Shown piece after piece: positions 33,634 to 42,664 of a stretch of 64,000 nt of DNA; within the stretch, counting starts at the first letter, position 1, and each line of letters opens with the position of its first letter. A model generated the notes under the pieces. It saw nothing but the letters and a program-made list of their open reading frames with translations, did not search any database and had not been told where the DNA came from. The position numbers were made by a program, and so were the translations under genes. Origin of the DNA: Mycobacterium colombiense (GTDB taxonomy: Bacteria > Actinomycetota > Actinomycetes > Mycobacteriales > Mycobacteriaceae); NCBI RefSeq assembly GCF_001953985.1, contig NZ_MBEI01000031.1:214674-278673 (forward strand). The letters are read 5' to 3'.

Positions 33634-34005
33634 TTACGGGTTGTTGAACTGGTTCTCGTAGGTCTGTTGCTGCTGCATGTCTTGATTGAACTGCTGCTGG
33701 GCCTGCTCGTTTTGCTCTTCGGCCTGTTGCATCGACTGCTGCAGCTGCTGCTGATTCAGCTGGGCCTGGTCGTCACCGCCATCGGCCGCGAGGCCGCCGC
33801 CGGCGAGGCCCGGCGGCGCCTGGGGTGAAAAGGCCATGTCCGTCAGGCGCACCGATCCGGATCCGAGCGTGGTCCCGGGGGTCTGGGGCTGCGCCGCGTC
33901 GTAGAGGGCCAGGACCGCCAGGGTCGCGGCGCCCGCGAGCGTGAGGCGCAGTAGTCCCCGGCGGCGTCCGCCGGCGGTCGTGGGGCCAGCGGTGTTGGCG
34001 GTCAT
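33634..34005 (-). CDS. Exported Gln-rich small protein
   Basis: A 123-aa unknown. A basic N-terminus ('AGGRRRGLLRL') leads into a hydrophobic segment (about residues 17-36), acting as signal anchor or uncleaved signal. The C-terminal third is very Gln-rich with a QQ/EQ pattern ('NQQQLQQSMQQAEEQNEQAQ'), likely a coiled coil outside the membrane. ATG 34005 directly follows GGAGG, an unusually short spacing. No homolog function is known to me. Confidence 0.6.
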   Translation of the reverse strand: MTANTAGPTTAGGRRRGLLRLTLAGAATLAVLALYDAAQPQTPGTTLGSGSVRLTDMAFSPQAPPGLAGGGLAADGGDDQAQLNQQQLQQSMQQAEEQNEQAQQQFNQDMQQQQTYENQFNNP

Positions 34006-34166
34006 CCTCCAGGTATGCGCCGCGTCCTTAGCTGCCCCCTGGGACCCGGCTGTCGGCTTGATATGAAGCCGCGCGGCGGCCGCGCCCGGCCCGCGTCGGA
34101 AAGCCACGCCGCATCCCAGCGAAATGCGGGGGCCGCCAAGGGAATTCGCGCGGGCGGGGTGCAGCG

Positions 34167-35330
34167 CTACTTCGCGTCGACCTCGTCCTGGTACTTCTTG
34201 GTCATGTGCGCCACGGCGTCCAACTGTGACTGCGCGAGGTTCTCCCGGGCCTGGCCGGCGCGCGCGGCGGCGTCCAGTGTCGGCTGCGCCTGCCCCTGGA
34301 AGTGCGGCATCACCTCGGCGGCGAACAACTCGGCGGACCGCCGGGTGGCGGCCGGGTTGGCCCACTCGTGGCCCATCTGCAGCATGCAGCCGAAACCGCC
34401 GGACTGATCCCACAACCGCTGCACCTGTTCGCGCGCCCGCTCGGGCGTGCCGATGACGCCCGCCCCGTTCTCATTGATGACGTCGATCATTTCGTCGAGC
34501 TGCTCGCCGGGCATCGTCATCTGCGGGAACGCGGCCACCTTCTGGAAGTAGCGGAACCACGGCTCGATGCCGAACTTGACCTCTTCACGGGCTTGCTTTT
34601 CGGTCTCGGCGAGGTGGAACAGGCCGACCAGGCTCCAGTTCTTGCGGTCGACCTGCGTGCCGAATGCCGCGGCGCGCTCCTCGACGATGCCCCAGTGGTA
34701 GGACAGCGCATTGAAACCCTCGACGGTCAGGGTCGCGCCGATGGACAGCAGGCCGATGCCGTGCTTGCCGGCCAGCCGCGCGCCCGTCGGTGACGCGACC
34801 GCGGCGACGGACAGCGGGATCCCGCCGTCGGAGTACGGGGCAAGCTGCAGCTTGGCATCGAAGAGTTGGTGGGTTGCGGTCTTGGCGCTGACCGTCTCCC
34901 CCGCCAGCAACCGCACGACGATGTCGAGGTTGGTTTCCAGCAACTCTCGGGTGTCGGTGGGGGTGAGCCCGATCATCGACGAGTCGCTGGGCAGCGAGCC
35001 GGGCCCCACGCCGCCGATGATGCGGCCGTGCGTCAGGTGGTCCAGCAGCATCAGCCGGTCGGCGACCCAGAGCGGGTTGTGATACGACAACGAGATGACC
35101 CCGGTGCCGAACCGGATCCGCTTCGCCCGTTCGGCGGCCGCGGCGATGAAAATCTCTGGGGAACTGATGATTTCGCTGCCGGCCGAGTGGTGCTCGCCCA
35201 GCCACACTTCGTCGAAGCCGAGGGCGTCGAGGTGCTCGACGAACGCCAGATCCCGCTGCAGGGCCAGCGTCGGGTTGGTGCCCGCGCGGTGGAACGGGGC
35301 GATGAAGTATCCGAACCTGAGCTTCGACAT
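34167..35330 (-). CDS. LLM-class flavin-dependent oxidoreductase
   Basis: A 387-aa luciferase-like monooxygenase (bacterial luciferase/F420-type TIM barrel). The N-terminal 'KLRFGYFIAPFHRAGTNPTL', 'FDEVWLGEHHSAGSEI' and 'RIRFGTGVISLSYHNPLWVA' segments are typical, with the active-site His pair in 'GEHH'. FMN or F420 as cofactor cannot be decided from sequence alone. An AAGGGGAC site precedes ATG 35330. It is transcribed alone. Confidence 0.9.
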   Translation of the reverse strand: MSKLRFGYFIAPFHRAGTNPTLALQRDLAFVEHLDALGFDEVWLGEHHSAGSEIISSPEIFIAAAAERAKRIRFGTGVISLSYHNPLWVADRLMLLDHLTHGRIIGGVGPGSLPSDSSMIGLTPTDTRELLETNLDIVVRLLAGETVSAKTATHQLFDAKLQLAPYSDGGIPLSVAAVASPTGARLAGKHGIGLLSIGATLTVEGFNALSYHWGIVEERAAAFGTQVDRKNWSLVGLFHLAETEKQAREEVKFGIEPWFRYFQKVAAFPQMTMPGEQLDEMIDVINENGAGVIGTPERAREQVQRLWDQSGGFGCMLQMGHEWANPAATRRSAELFAAEVMPHFQGQAQPTLDAAARAGQARENLAQSQLDAVAHMTKKYQDEVDAK

Positions 35331-35497
35331 TGAAGTCCCCTTGCATCCGAGTTGCGGAGAACCATAACTCGGATCGCGGGCTCGCCCTAGGCCGGACAAA
35401 AGGGTTCAGCCGATGGGGCCAGGTAATCCCGGCCCCACCGGCTAGGGAAACAAGCTGTTGTGGTGCGTTTCAGCGCCGGCTCAACGCGGGTCGGCGA

Positions 35498-35902
35498 TCA
35501 GTAGCCGCCGCAGACGTTGCCGACGCAACCGCCACCGCCGCCCGGTCCGCCGCCGCCACCGCCGACGCCGGGAATGCTGCCGCCGCCTCCGCCGGGGCCG
35601 CCGCCACCGGTCGGGCCGCCGGGCACGCCACCGCCGCCTCCGCCGGGGCCGCCGCCACCGGTCGGGCCGCCGGGCACACCGCCGCCGCCTCCGCCGGGGC
35701 CGCCGCCACCGGTCGGGCCGCCGGGCTCGCCTCCGCCGGGTGCAGGTGCAGTAGTGGGCGCAACGCTGGACGACGGCGTGGTCGTCGGGGTGGTGGTGGT
35801 GCTGCTCGGGCCGCCCTTATGGCCGCCGCCGCAGGCGACCGACAGCACGAGCATCGCCGCACCGCCGAACAGCGCGACCGTCGTCCTCGGTCCAGATCTC
35901 AT
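35498..35902 (-). CDS. Gly/Pro-rich lipoprotein with internal 17-residue repeats
   Basis: About 134 aa. The signal peptide ends in a lipobox-like 'MLVLSVACGGG' (lipid-modified Cys), followed by a Thr/Ser/Pro-rich linker and then three repeats of a Gly-rich unit of 17 residues ('GGPTGGGGPGGGGGGVP'). The C-terminus 'GGCVGNVCGGY' holds two cysteines that could form a disulphide. GGGGGATCTG precedes ATG 35902; an upstream TTG at 35914 is unlikely. It is not a PE_PGRS protein: there is no PE domain. Function unknown, cell-envelope location likely. Confidence 0.7.
   Translation of the reverse strand: MRSGPRTTVALFGGAAMLVLSVACGGGHKGGPSSTTTTPTTTPSSSVAPTTAPAPGGGEPGGPTGGGGPGGGGGGVPGGPTGGGGPGGGGGGVPGGPTGGGGPGGGGGSIPGVGGGGGGPGGGGGCVGNVCGGY
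35580..35732. repeat. Three tandem 51-bp repeats in the lipoprotein gene
   Basis: Units at 35580-35630, 35631-35681 and 35682-35732. The first two differ by very few bases; the third diverges over its last ~10 bases. The unit is a multiple of three, so gain or loss of copies keeps the reading frame and changes the lipoprotein by 17 residues. The near-identity of units points to recent slippage or recombination. Confidence 0.85.
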
Positions 35903-36010
35903 CAGATCCCCCAATCTCCACTTGCGTCACTTCGCCCCGCCCACTTTTTCTTACCCTCGGGCGCGGCCGCGCAAACAGATTTCGGCGCCGAGATTGTGCC
36001 AGACGAAGAC

Positions 36011-36036
36011 GGCCCATCACTCTGATGTGATGGGCC
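36011..36036 (-). terminator. Perfect 10-bp-stem hairpin after the small secreted-protein gene
   Basis: GGCCCATCAC (36011-36020) pairs exactly with GTGATGGGCC (36027-36036) around a 6-base loop. It starts 19 bases beyond the stop of the minus-strand gene at 36055, the position expected for an intrinsic terminator; the following sequence is only moderately T-rich. Confidence 0.65.
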
Positions 36037-36054
36037 ATCGCGAACGGTGATCGG

Positions 36055-36273
36055 CTAGCAATTAGCTCCCAGGATGCAACCGGCGAGCGTGGCGATGTGT
36101 ACGCCTGGCGCGGGCGCGGCGGGTTGCGTCGTCGTGACACCGGGTGACGGATGCGTCGCCGCCGTCGATGCGCTGCCCGTGGGGCTAACACCGCCGGCAC
36201 CGAATCCGACGGTCAAAACAACCGCTGCCGCACCACCGAACCCGGCGATCGCCTTCTTGATTGGGGTTCTCAT
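36055..36273 (-). CDS. Small secreted protein (72 aa)
   Basis: Not recognised. ATG 36273 is preceded by GGGAGGAG. The N-terminus 'MRTPIKKAIAGFGGAAAVVL' is a classical signal peptide, the mature part is Pro/Thr/Ala-rich, and the end 'ATLAGCILGANC' carries two cysteines spaced six apart, much like the CxxxxC end of the neighbouring Gly-rich lipoprotein. The two may be related small envelope proteins. A hairpin terminator follows. Confidence 0.6.
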   Translation of the reverse strand: MRTPIKKAIAGFGGAAAVVLTVGFGAGGVSPTGSASTAATHPSPGVTTTQPAAPAPGVHIATLAGCILGANC

Positions 36274-36532
36274 CAGGGGCTCCTCCCTGTTCTGCGCGTT
36301 TGTTAAATCCGAACGCACGTTTGTTACAGGCTAATTCTATACCTGGGCAACTGTTTGCACGGTAAATTTTCGGCATCGGCACGGTGGCGAAACGATGCGG
36401 GCCGAACACGCGCGCGAAGGGATGGCACGAACGGGGGCCAGCACCTTAAGCGAAAGCGGGCCGGCCTGGATCGATAGCGGCGATCAGCGGCCGCCGCGCG
36501 CGTCGATGGGGCGACCGCTGTCGGTCCGCTGG

Positions 36533-38821
36533 CTAATTTTCTTTCGTGATCAGCTTGCGCAGCGCGACCCGGTCGGGCTGCAGCAACTCGGCGATGCGGG
36601 GCCGGTTCACCTCGGCGACGATGATCTCGCCGACCTCCTGGTAGACCTCGCTGAAGATGCCATGCGATTTCATCTTCTCGGTCTGATACTGGTTGTCCTC
36701 GGTCGGCGTCACGTAGATCACCGCGTCGGCCTTGAAGCGATGCACCAGCCAGAGATGGATCAGCGTCATCAGCCGCTTCTGCCGGAGCTTCTCGGCGAAG
36801 GTGTTCTGGTCGCGCACCTGAAGGATGCTGCGGCCGTGCCGGTCCTTGATCGGGTCGACGACGACGTTGGCCAGCTGCTCGTCGTCGTTGCCGTAGATAC
36901 CCAGCTCGAGCACGTCCGAGCCGGCCCGCCGGGGCCGCAGTTGCACGCGGAGTTTCTCGCCGAGGCTGTAGTTCTCGCTCCACATCGCCAGCCACTCCTC
37001 GAGCAGCTTCTTCGGCACCTCGGTCTGCACCAGGTGCTGGTGCTGGGTCGAGCCCTCGCCCATCGCCTTGGTGGTCGCGGTGCGGCCCGAGGAGGCGGTG
37101 AGCGCCGCGTCGCTGCGCGGGCCGCCGACCAGGGTTTGCGGTGTGCGGTAAGGCGATTCGACCAGGCGCATCTTGCGCTGCAGGCGCGCCAGCGCCAGCA
37201 TGCCGTCCTGTTGCAGCGAGGTGGCGAACTCCTCGGCCGCGACGCCGTCGATCTGGTGGCCGCCATAGGTGATGAAGTTGAAGACGAAGCCCATCTTGCC
37301 CAGTTCCTCGGGGAACTGTTTCATCTGCTCGTCGGTCATGCCGGTGGTGTCCCAGTTAAACGACGGCGACAGGTTGTAGGCCAGCATCTGGTCGGGGAAC
37401 TCGGCGTGGATGGCGTCGGCGAACTGCTTGGCGTCGGCCAGGTCGGCGGTCTTGGTTTCCATCCAGAGGATGTCGGCGAACGGCGCGGCCGCCAGTGATT
37501 TGGCGATCGCGTACGGGATGCCGCCGCGGATCTGGTAGTAGCCCTCAGGGGTCTTGGACAGCTCGCAGTCCCAACCGGGGTCGACGCCCAACTCTTTCGC
37601 CTTGGCCTTCGCGGAGTAGAGGGACGCGCGCGCCGCGAAGGCTCGCCACTCGTCGACGCTCATGTCGGCCGGCTCGCCCTCGCTGGCATCGAATTCGAGC
37701 ACCTCGGCCACGGCCTCGCCGTAGGTCATCAGCCCGGCGTCATCCTCCCAGGCCGCCACGAACCGCGACTCGACCTGGTCGAACAGGTCGTCGATCGACT
37801 TCTGGCCGTTCTCGCGCCACGCGTTGACGGCGTCGGAGATCACGCCCTGGATGCCCTGGCGTTCGAGCCAGTCGCCGGCCTCGGCGTATTCGCCCTCGGG
37901 CAGCGCATAGAGCAGGTGACCGTTGAGGTCTTTGACACCCAGCTCGTAGAAGCGGCGCACCATCGCCAGGAAGCACGACTTGTAGGACGGGATGTTGAGG
38001 TTGGTGGCGCCGAGCAGGAACGGTTGGTCGCGCTCGTCGGCCCGGCTGTCGAGCAGGTTGGCCGCCTCGGCGTCGGTGCGGGCGACGATGATGCCTGGGA
38101 CCTTCATGATGTCGAGCTGGAAGCGCGCCGCATTGAGGCGTTTGATCTGCTCGTCCGACGGGACCAGCACCTTGCCGCCCTGGTGGCCGCACTTCTTGGT
38201 GCCGGGGCGCTGATCCTCGATGTGGTACCCGGGCACGCCGACCTCGGCGAACCGTCGGATCAGGTTGCGCACGTGCGGATCACCACCGTGGCCGGTGTCC
38301 GCGTCGGCGATGATGAACGGCCGGTAGTCGTACTCCGTGGCGGTGGCCCGCTGCTGCTCGCTCATGTTCAGGCGCTGGTACTGCTGGTTGCGGTCGGCGG
38401 TCAGCAGCGCACGCACCAGCACCGCGGCGTCGTCGGGCACCTGACTCAGCGGGTAGCTGGCGAGGTCGGGTCCGGGATCCTCGGTGGTGGAGCCCTTGGC
38501 GGACGTCGCCCAACCACCCAGATAGATCCCCTCGATGCCCATGCGCTTCATTGCGACGGCCTGGCCCGGCGAGTACGGGCCGAACGTGGTGATGCTCTTC
38601 TTCTCGGCGAACAGCTCGCGCAGCCGCTCGTAGAAGGCGGCCGCCGCGTTGCGGGCGACGGTGTAGTCGGTGGGGATGGTGCCCCGCTGCTCCGCTACCT
38701 GGCGAGCCGTGAAGAGGCGCGTGATGCGAGAAAAGCGCGGGTCGTCGAAGTATTGCTGCGTGGCAGCGACCTCGTCGTCAAACGATGGCCGGACTTGGGT
38801 GTCCCTATCAATGATCGCCAT
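36533..38821 (-). CDS. aceA: Isocitrate lyase 2 (large, two-domain ICL)
   Basis: 762 aa. It cleaves isocitrate to succinate and glyoxylate in the glyoxylate shunt and, in mycobacteria, also acts as methylisocitrate lyase. The catalytic motif KKCGH is at residues 209-213 (Cys211), with the metal-site strand '[16 protein letters not shown]' before it. The extra C-terminal domain (about 600-762) is the part reported to bind acetyl/propionyl-CoA in M. tuberculosis ICL2. In H37Rv this gene is split into aceAa and aceAb; here it is one uninterrupted frame. AGAGGAG precedes ATG 38821. The 245 bases upstream hold no gene and probably its promoter. Confidence 0.95.
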   Translation of the reverse strand: MAIIDRDTQVRPSFDDEVAATQQYFDDPRFSRITRLFTARQVAEQRGTIPTDYTVARNAAAAFYERLRELFAEKKSITTFGPYSPGQAVAMKRMGIEGIYLGGWATSAKGSTTEDPGPDLASYPLSQVPDDAAVLVRALLTADRNQQYQRLNMSEQQRATATEYDYRPFIIADADTGHGGDPHVRNLIRRFAEVGVPGYHIEDQRPGTKKCGHQGGKVLVPSDEQIKRLNAARFQLDIMKVPGIIVARTDAEAANLLDSRADERDQPFLLGATNLNIPSYKSCFLAMVRRFYELGVKDLNGHLLYALPEGEYAEAGDWLERQGIQGVISDAVNAWRENGQKSIDDLFDQVESRFVAAWEDDAGLMTYGEAVAEVLEFDASEGEPADMSVDEWRAFAARASLYSAKAKAKELGVDPGWDCELSKTPEGYYQIRGGIPYAIAKSLAAAPFADILWMETKTADLADAKQFADAIHAEFPDQMLAYNLSPSFNWDTTGMTDEQMKQFPEELGKMGFVFNFITYGGHQIDGVAAEEFATSLQQDGMLALARLQRKMRLVESPYRTPQTLVGGPRSDAALTASSGRTATTKAMGEGSTQHQHLVQTEVPKKLLEEWLAMWSENYSLGEKLRVQLRPRRAGSDVLELGIYGNDDEQLANVVVDPIKDRHGRSILQVRDQNTFAEKLRQKRLMTLIHLWLVHRFKADAVIYVTPTEDNQYQTEKMKSHGIFSEVYQEVGEIIVAEVNRPRIAELLQPDRVALRKLITKEN

Positions 38822-39066
38822 GTCTTCCGCTCCTCTTCGCACACGATTCCACTGAACGTGAGTCTATCCCCGGGAACGGCAGTTCAATCAGGGGTCGAGG
38901 GACTGGACCCAAAACTGTTGCCGCACCCAGTACTTGCGAGAGCTATTCGGCGCCGGGTCGGTGATCGGCGGGGATCGTTCGCTGGCTGGGATGCTCGCCG
39001 AGCCGTGTGCCGCGCCCTGGTCGGCCGTCAACGCTTGGGAGACAATACTTTTCGGCATAGTCTCGA

Positions 39067-39780
39067 TCACCTGGCGGCTGCACGACGGGACAGCCAGTCC
39101 CGCTGGCGCCGCACGAACCCCGCGTCGACGACGTCGCCATGGCCCGGGACGTAGATCGCGCCGGGGCCACCGACCGCCAGCAGCCGGTCCAGGGTCGCCG
39201 GCCAGGCCGCGACATCGGAGTCGGCGTCGATCGCGGGGTCGCCGGACTCCTCCACCAAGTCGCCGGTGAACACCACGACCCGCTCGCGATCGTCCCTCCC
39301 GGCCGCGACCACCGCCAAGTCCGATGCGGTGTGGCCGCGGCCGAGGTGGGTGATCGTCACCGTCCGGTCCCCCAGGTCGACGACCGCGTCGTAGCCGCCG
39401 CGGTGCGCGGGCCGTAGCGCGGCGATCGCCGCGTCAACCTCGGCGGGGTCGGCGCCATGCCGCAGGGCGTCCTCGCGGAGCTGGTCGGTCGCCGAGGAAA
39501 GGTGTTCGGCCACCTCGGGGGCGCTGTGCACCCGTGCACCGGCGAACTGCGATGAACCCAGCACGTGGTCGAAGTGCTTGTGCGTCAAGACAATATGGTC
39601 CACCGGGCGCCCGGCGAGCAGCCGGACGTCCGCGTCGATCGCGGCCGCCTCGGTGAGCGTGGTTCCGGTGTCGACGAGCAACGCCCCGCCACTGCCGCAC
39701 ACCAGCCCGATGGTCACGTCACAGAACGGGAGCCGGCAGCGATGCACACTGCCGGTCAGTCGTTCCCAGGCGAGATGCAC
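39067..39780 (-). CDS. Metallo-beta-lactamase-fold hydrolase (Rv1913-like)
   Basis: A 237-aa MBL-fold protein. The metal-binding H-x-H-x-D-H is 'HKHFDH' in 'IVLTHKHFDHVLGSSQF', the third ligand His is in 'HLGRGHTASD', the bridging Asp in 'VFTGDLVEESGD' and the last His in 'YVPGHGDVVD'. Such enzymes hydrolyse thioesters, lactones or phosphoesters. Its position next to aceA matches Rv1913 in M. tuberculosis, as remembered. It is divergent from the ArsR operon. Confidence 0.87.
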   Translation of the reverse strand: MHLAWERLTGSVHRCRLPFCDVTIGLVCGSGGALLVDTGTTLTEAAAIDADVRLLAGRPVDHIVLTHKHFDHVLGSSQFAGARVHSAPEVAEHLSSATDQLREDALRHGADPAEVDAAIAALRPAHRGGYDAVVDLGDRTVTITHLGRGHTASDLAVVAAGRDDRERVVVFTGDLVEESGDPAIDADSDVAAWPATLDRLLAVGGPGAIYVPGHGDVVDAGFVRRQRDWLSRRAAAR

Positions 39781-39850
39781 AGCCTCCGAAGGTAGCCGCG
39801 CCGACTTCCGGTCGCCGCCCCTTTCCCCCGTGACGTTATGTCAGAAATAG

Positions 39851-39880
39851 TTGACATGTCGGGAATGTCCGACATATGTT
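39851..39880 (+). promoter_or_regulatory. ArsR-operon promoter with palindromic operator
   Basis: A canonical TTGACA (39851-39856) is followed after 18 bp by TATGTT (39875-39880). Between them lies ATGTCGG-N6-CCGACAT (39856-39862 and 39869-39875), so a bound ArsR protein would occlude the promoter. The predicted transcript start, 7-8 bases after the -10, falls on the GTG at 39888. Confidence 0.75.
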
Positions 39881-39887
39881 GCGGGAT

Positions 39888-40202
39888 GTGGGCAGTGTCG
39901 ATCGCGTCTTTCTCGCCTTGGCCAACCCGGTGCGCCGCGAGCTGCTGGAGATCCTCTTCGACCAACCGCGGTCGGCGGGGGAACTCAGCGAGCGGTTCGA
40001 GCTCAGCCGGCCGGCGGTCGCCGAGCACCTCAAGGTGCTGCGCGAGGCCGGCCTGGTGGCCGACCAGCCGCACGGGCGGCATCGCATTTACCGCCTGACC
40101 GCGGAGCCGTTGGCGGAGCTCGGCGAGTGGCTGCATCCCTTCGAGAAGTTCTGGCGTGCCCGACTGGCCAAGCTCGCCGAGGTAGCAGAGGAGCTGAAAT
40201 GA
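39888..40202 (+). CDS. ArsR-family transcriptional regulator
   Basis: A winged-helix repressor of about 104 aa: 'VFLALANPVRRELLEILF', recognition helix region 'FELSRPAVAEHLKVLREAGL' and wing 'DQPHGRHRIYRL'. No metal-binding Cys cluster is seen, so it is of the non-metal-sensing type that usually pairs with SRPBCC genes. GTG 39888 is chosen because the promoter predicts a leaderless transcript starting there; the ATG at 39876 lies inside the -10 element. Its stop overlaps the start of the SRPBCC gene (ATGA), so it autoregulates a two-gene operon. Confidence 0.88.
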   Translation: MGSVDRVFLALANPVRRELLEILFDQPRSAGELSERFELSRPAVAEHLKVLREAGLVADQPHGRHRIYRLTAEPLAELGEWLHPFEKFWRARLAKLAEVAEELK

Positions 40203-40615
40203 CCGAAACGTCACGGTTCGCGACCATCCGGGTGGATCAATTCGTGGCGGCGCCCATGGCAACGGTGTGGCGATTGCTGACCGAACCCGCGCTGCTGAAG
40301 CTGTGGTGGGCCGAGGGGCAGGTGGCCGCGGTGGTGGGACACCAGTTCACTCTTGATATGCCGGGCTACGGCAAGCAGCCGTGCACGGTGCTCGAGGTCG
40401 ACCCGCCGCACCGGTTCGTCTATACGTTCACCGCCGCCTGGACGCTGACCTGGCGGCTGGAAGCCGAAGGGGACGGCACCCGAGTGTTCTTGGAACACAG
40501 CGGCTTTGACCTCGACGACGATCGCATGGCGCGGGCGTTCGAGCGGATGGGACCGGGATGGCGCGACGTCGTGCTCCCCCGGCTCGCTCGGATTGGCGCC
40601 CAACCAAGTCCTTGA
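40199..40615 (+). CDS. SRPBCC/AHSA1-like protein
   Basis: A 138-aa START-like protein of the AHSA1 subgroup: 'VDQFVAAPMATVWRLLTEPA' then 'LKLWWAEGQ', 'CTVLEVDPPHRFVYTF' and C-terminal 'GPGWRDVVLPRL'. ArsR-AHSA1 pairs are common and thought to respond to small hydrophobic ligands, the AHSA1 protein binding or modifying them. Translationally coupled to the ArsR gene by a 4-base overlap. Confidence 0.85.
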   Translation: MTETSRFATIRVDQFVAAPMATVWRLLTEPALLKLWWAEGQVAAVVGHQFTLDMPGYGKQPCTVLEVDPPHRFVYTFTAAWTLTWRLEAEGDGTRVFLEHSGFDLDDDRMARAFERMGPGWRDVVLPRLARIGAQPSP

Positions 40616-40658
40616 CGCGCCTGGTTTCGAGCCGCACCGCACCGGCTATTTCCCCGAC

Positions 40659-41105
40659 ATGGCTATCACCGATTCCCGCGAAGTCGTCATCGAGGCGACG
40701 CCCGACGAAATCATGGATGTGCTGTTCGACATCGAGTCGTTGACAGAGTGGTCGTCGGCGCACAAGAAGGTCGAAGTGCTCGAGCGCGACGACCAGAACC
40801 ACCCGACCAGATCCAGACAGGTGGTCAAACTCGTCGGCGTCAGCGACGAACAGGAGCTGGCGTACACCGTCCATGACGACGGCGTGGGCTGGACCCTGAT
40901 CAGCGCGAAACAGCAACGCGCTCAGGAGGGTCGGTACACGCTCACCCCCGAAGGCGACTCCACCCGGGTTCACTTCGAGCTGACGGTGGACCTGGTGGCG
41001 CCCGTGCCCGGGTTCCTGGTCAAGAAGGGGGCCAAGAGCCTGATGGACACGGCCACCGAGGGACTGCGCAAGCGGGTGCTCGAAGTCGAGAAGCGCGGCA
41101 AGTAA
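40659..41105 (+). CDS. SRPBCC family protein
   Basis: A 148-aa helix-grip protein: '[20 protein letters not shown]' and '[20 protein letters not shown]' at the N-terminus, and a long C-terminal helix '[20 protein letters not shown]'. It belongs to the mycobacterial group of ~147-aa polyketide-cyclase/dehydrase-like proteins (as Rv0854, Rv0856 and Rv0857). It follows the AHSA1 gene by 43 bases and may belong to the same transcription unit. Confidence 0.82.
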   Translation: MAITDSREVVIEATPDEIMDVLFDIESLTEWSSAHKKVEVLERDDQNHPTRSRQVVKLVGVSDEQELAYTVHDDGVGWTLISAKQQRAQEGRYTLTPEGDSTRVHFELTVDLVAPVPGFLVKKGAKSLMDTATEGLRKRVLEVEKRGK

Positions 41106-41170
41106 CGCCACCGCGCCCGGGTGAAATCGGGTCCTTCCCCACCGCGGGCGCGCGAGTCAGACTGTTATTC

Positions 41171-41782
41171 ATGGAATCGACACCGGCGGGCACGCTTCAT
41201 CGGATCGCGGCGATCGTCGGTGCGCTGGCGATCGCGCCGGGGCTGGCCGGCTGCGGCGGCCAAGGTCATAGCCATCAGACCACACCGTCGACGCCGAAGA
41301 TCACCACCCTCGGCCGCACGGCGGCGCCGAACGCGCCCGGGGACGGGCCGATGACGATCAGCAGCCCAGCCTTCGCCGACGGTGCGCCGATTCCGGTGCA
41401 GTACACCTGCAAAGGCGCTGACCTCGCGCCGCCGCTGGCCTGGTCGGCGCCGCAGGGCGCGGCGCTCGTCGTCGACGACCCCGACGCCGTCAACGGCCTG
41501 TACATCCACTGGGTCGTCGTCGGGATCGCCCCCGGCTCGGGCAGCACCGCCGACGGTCAGACCCCGGCCGGGGCGACCGCCCTGCCGAACACGGCGGGCC
41601 AGTCCGCTTACAAGGGTCCCTGTCCCCCGGCTGGAACCGGCACGCATCACTACCGGTTCACCCTCTACCAGCTGCCCAATGACTATCAACTGGCCGGCGG
41701 CCTGGCCGGCGTTCAGGCGGCGCAGACGATCGCCGGCGCGGCGACCGCGCAGGCGCAGCTCACCGGAATGTTCGGCGGCTGA
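41171..41782 (+). CDS. PEBP/YbhB-family lipoprotein (LppC-like)
   Basis: A 203-aa exported phosphatidylethanolamine-binding-protein homolog. The signal peptide ends in the lipobox 'APGLAGCGG'. The PEBP domain has '[20 protein letters not shown]', the ligand-pocket '[18 protein letters not shown]' and '[13 protein letters not shown]'. Rv1910c/Rv1911c (LppC) of M. tuberculosis are of this type. The biochemical role is unknown; PEBP proteins bind phospholipid head groups or small anions. Confidence 0.85.
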   Translation: MESTPAGTLHRIAAIVGALAIAPGLAGCGGQGHSHQTTPSTPKITTLGRTAAPNAPGDGPMTISSPAFADGAPIPVQYTCKGADLAPPLAWSAPQGAALVVDDPDAVNGLYIHWVVVGIAPGSGSTADGQTPAGATALPNTAGQSAYKGPCPPAGTGTHHYRFTLYQLPNDYQLAGGLAGVQAAQTIAGAATAQAQLTGMFGG

Positions 41783-41799
41783 ACCCGAGCGGGCCCGCC

Positions 41800-42654
41800 A
41801 TGCCAACACCACCGACGTTAGACGTAACGCAGGCAATACAATTCGCTCAGCTCGTCAACGCGACCTACGGGACGCCGCCGGGCGATCTGACCAATAGGGC
41901 GGGTGAGGCGCTGAGCGCCGGCGGCGTCGACTACACCGTGGTCACCACGATCTACGCCAACGATCTGGCGACCGACATGAACCCGGCCCGTGGCGTCGCT
42001 GAAGTGTCCATTGGGCTGATCTGCCAGCAGGACAAGACCGGCGACGTCGCGATCGCGATCCGTGGCACCGAGGGATGGCTGGAGTGGATTCACGACGTCG
42101 ACTTTGTCCAGGTGCCCTGCCCGTTCCTGGCCGGTGCCGGCCACACCGAAGACGGCTTCACCGACATGTACGAGTCCCTGCGGACCGGAGCCACACCGGG
42201 TTCGCCGACGGTCGTCAACGCGCTCGGGAACCTTACGTTCCCCCAACCCGTCGGCTCGGTGACGATTTGCGGGTACAGCCTGGGAGGGGCCCTGGCGACA
42301 CTGCTCGCCCTGGATGTGGCGGCGAATACCGCGTTTACCAGCCCGGCCGTCTATACCTATGGCAGTCCACGCACCGGCGATTCGCTGTTTGCGGCCACGT
42401 TCGACCAGGTAGTCAAAAACTCGTGGCGCGTCGCAAACCGCCTGGACATCGTCCCCGCGCTGCCCCCGCCCCTCGCCTACGAACACGTCCTCAATCCGGT
42501 CGAGCTCATCCCGGTCCGCTTGGCTCCGTGGCCTCCGAAGGCGCTGGTGAAATACACGGTGTCGTGCGAACATTCGCTCGCGACCTACCTGTATCTGTTG
42601 TCGCTCCAAACCACCGGCGCGGCCCTCCCCCTGGAACCCGGCTGCCAACCCTGA
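41800..42654 (+). CDS. Class 3 lipase family protein
   Basis: A 284-aa alpha/beta hydrolase of the fungal-type lipase (lipase_3) group. The nucleophile elbow G-x-S-x-G is 'GYSLGGALATLLALDVA' with Ser near residue 165, preceded by 'VAIAIRGTEGWLEWIHDVDF' (oxyanion segment) and followed by 'YTYGSPRTGDSLFA' and 'VANRLDIVPALPP' carrying the acidic residue. No signal peptide is evident. It starts 17 bases after the PEBP lipoprotein gene, so co-transcription is likely. Confidence 0.87.
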   Translation: MPTPPTLDVTQAIQFAQLVNATYGTPPGDLTNRAGEALSAGGVDYTVVTTIYANDLATDMNPARGVAEVSIGLICQQDKTGDVAIAIRGTEGWLEWIHDVDFVQVPCPFLAGAGHTEDGFTDMYESLRTGATPGSPTVVNALGNLTFPQPVGSVTICGYSLGGALATLLALDVAANTAFTSPAVYTYGSPRTGDSLFAATFDQVVKNSWRVANRLDIVPALPPPLAYEHVLNPVELIPVRLAPWPPKALVKYTVSCEHSLATYLYLLSLQTTGAALPLEPGCQP

Positions 42655-42664
42655 TCACCCCGGC

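Noticed and set aside
35580..35732. CRISPR-like array
   Set aside because: The units are contiguous with no unique spacers, encode protein in frame, and no cas gene is present.
35498..35902. PE_PGRS-type protein because of the Gly-rich repeats
   Set aside because: There is no PE domain, the protein is only about 134 residues, and it has a lipobox signal peptide. It is a lipoprotein with a Gly-rich repeat.
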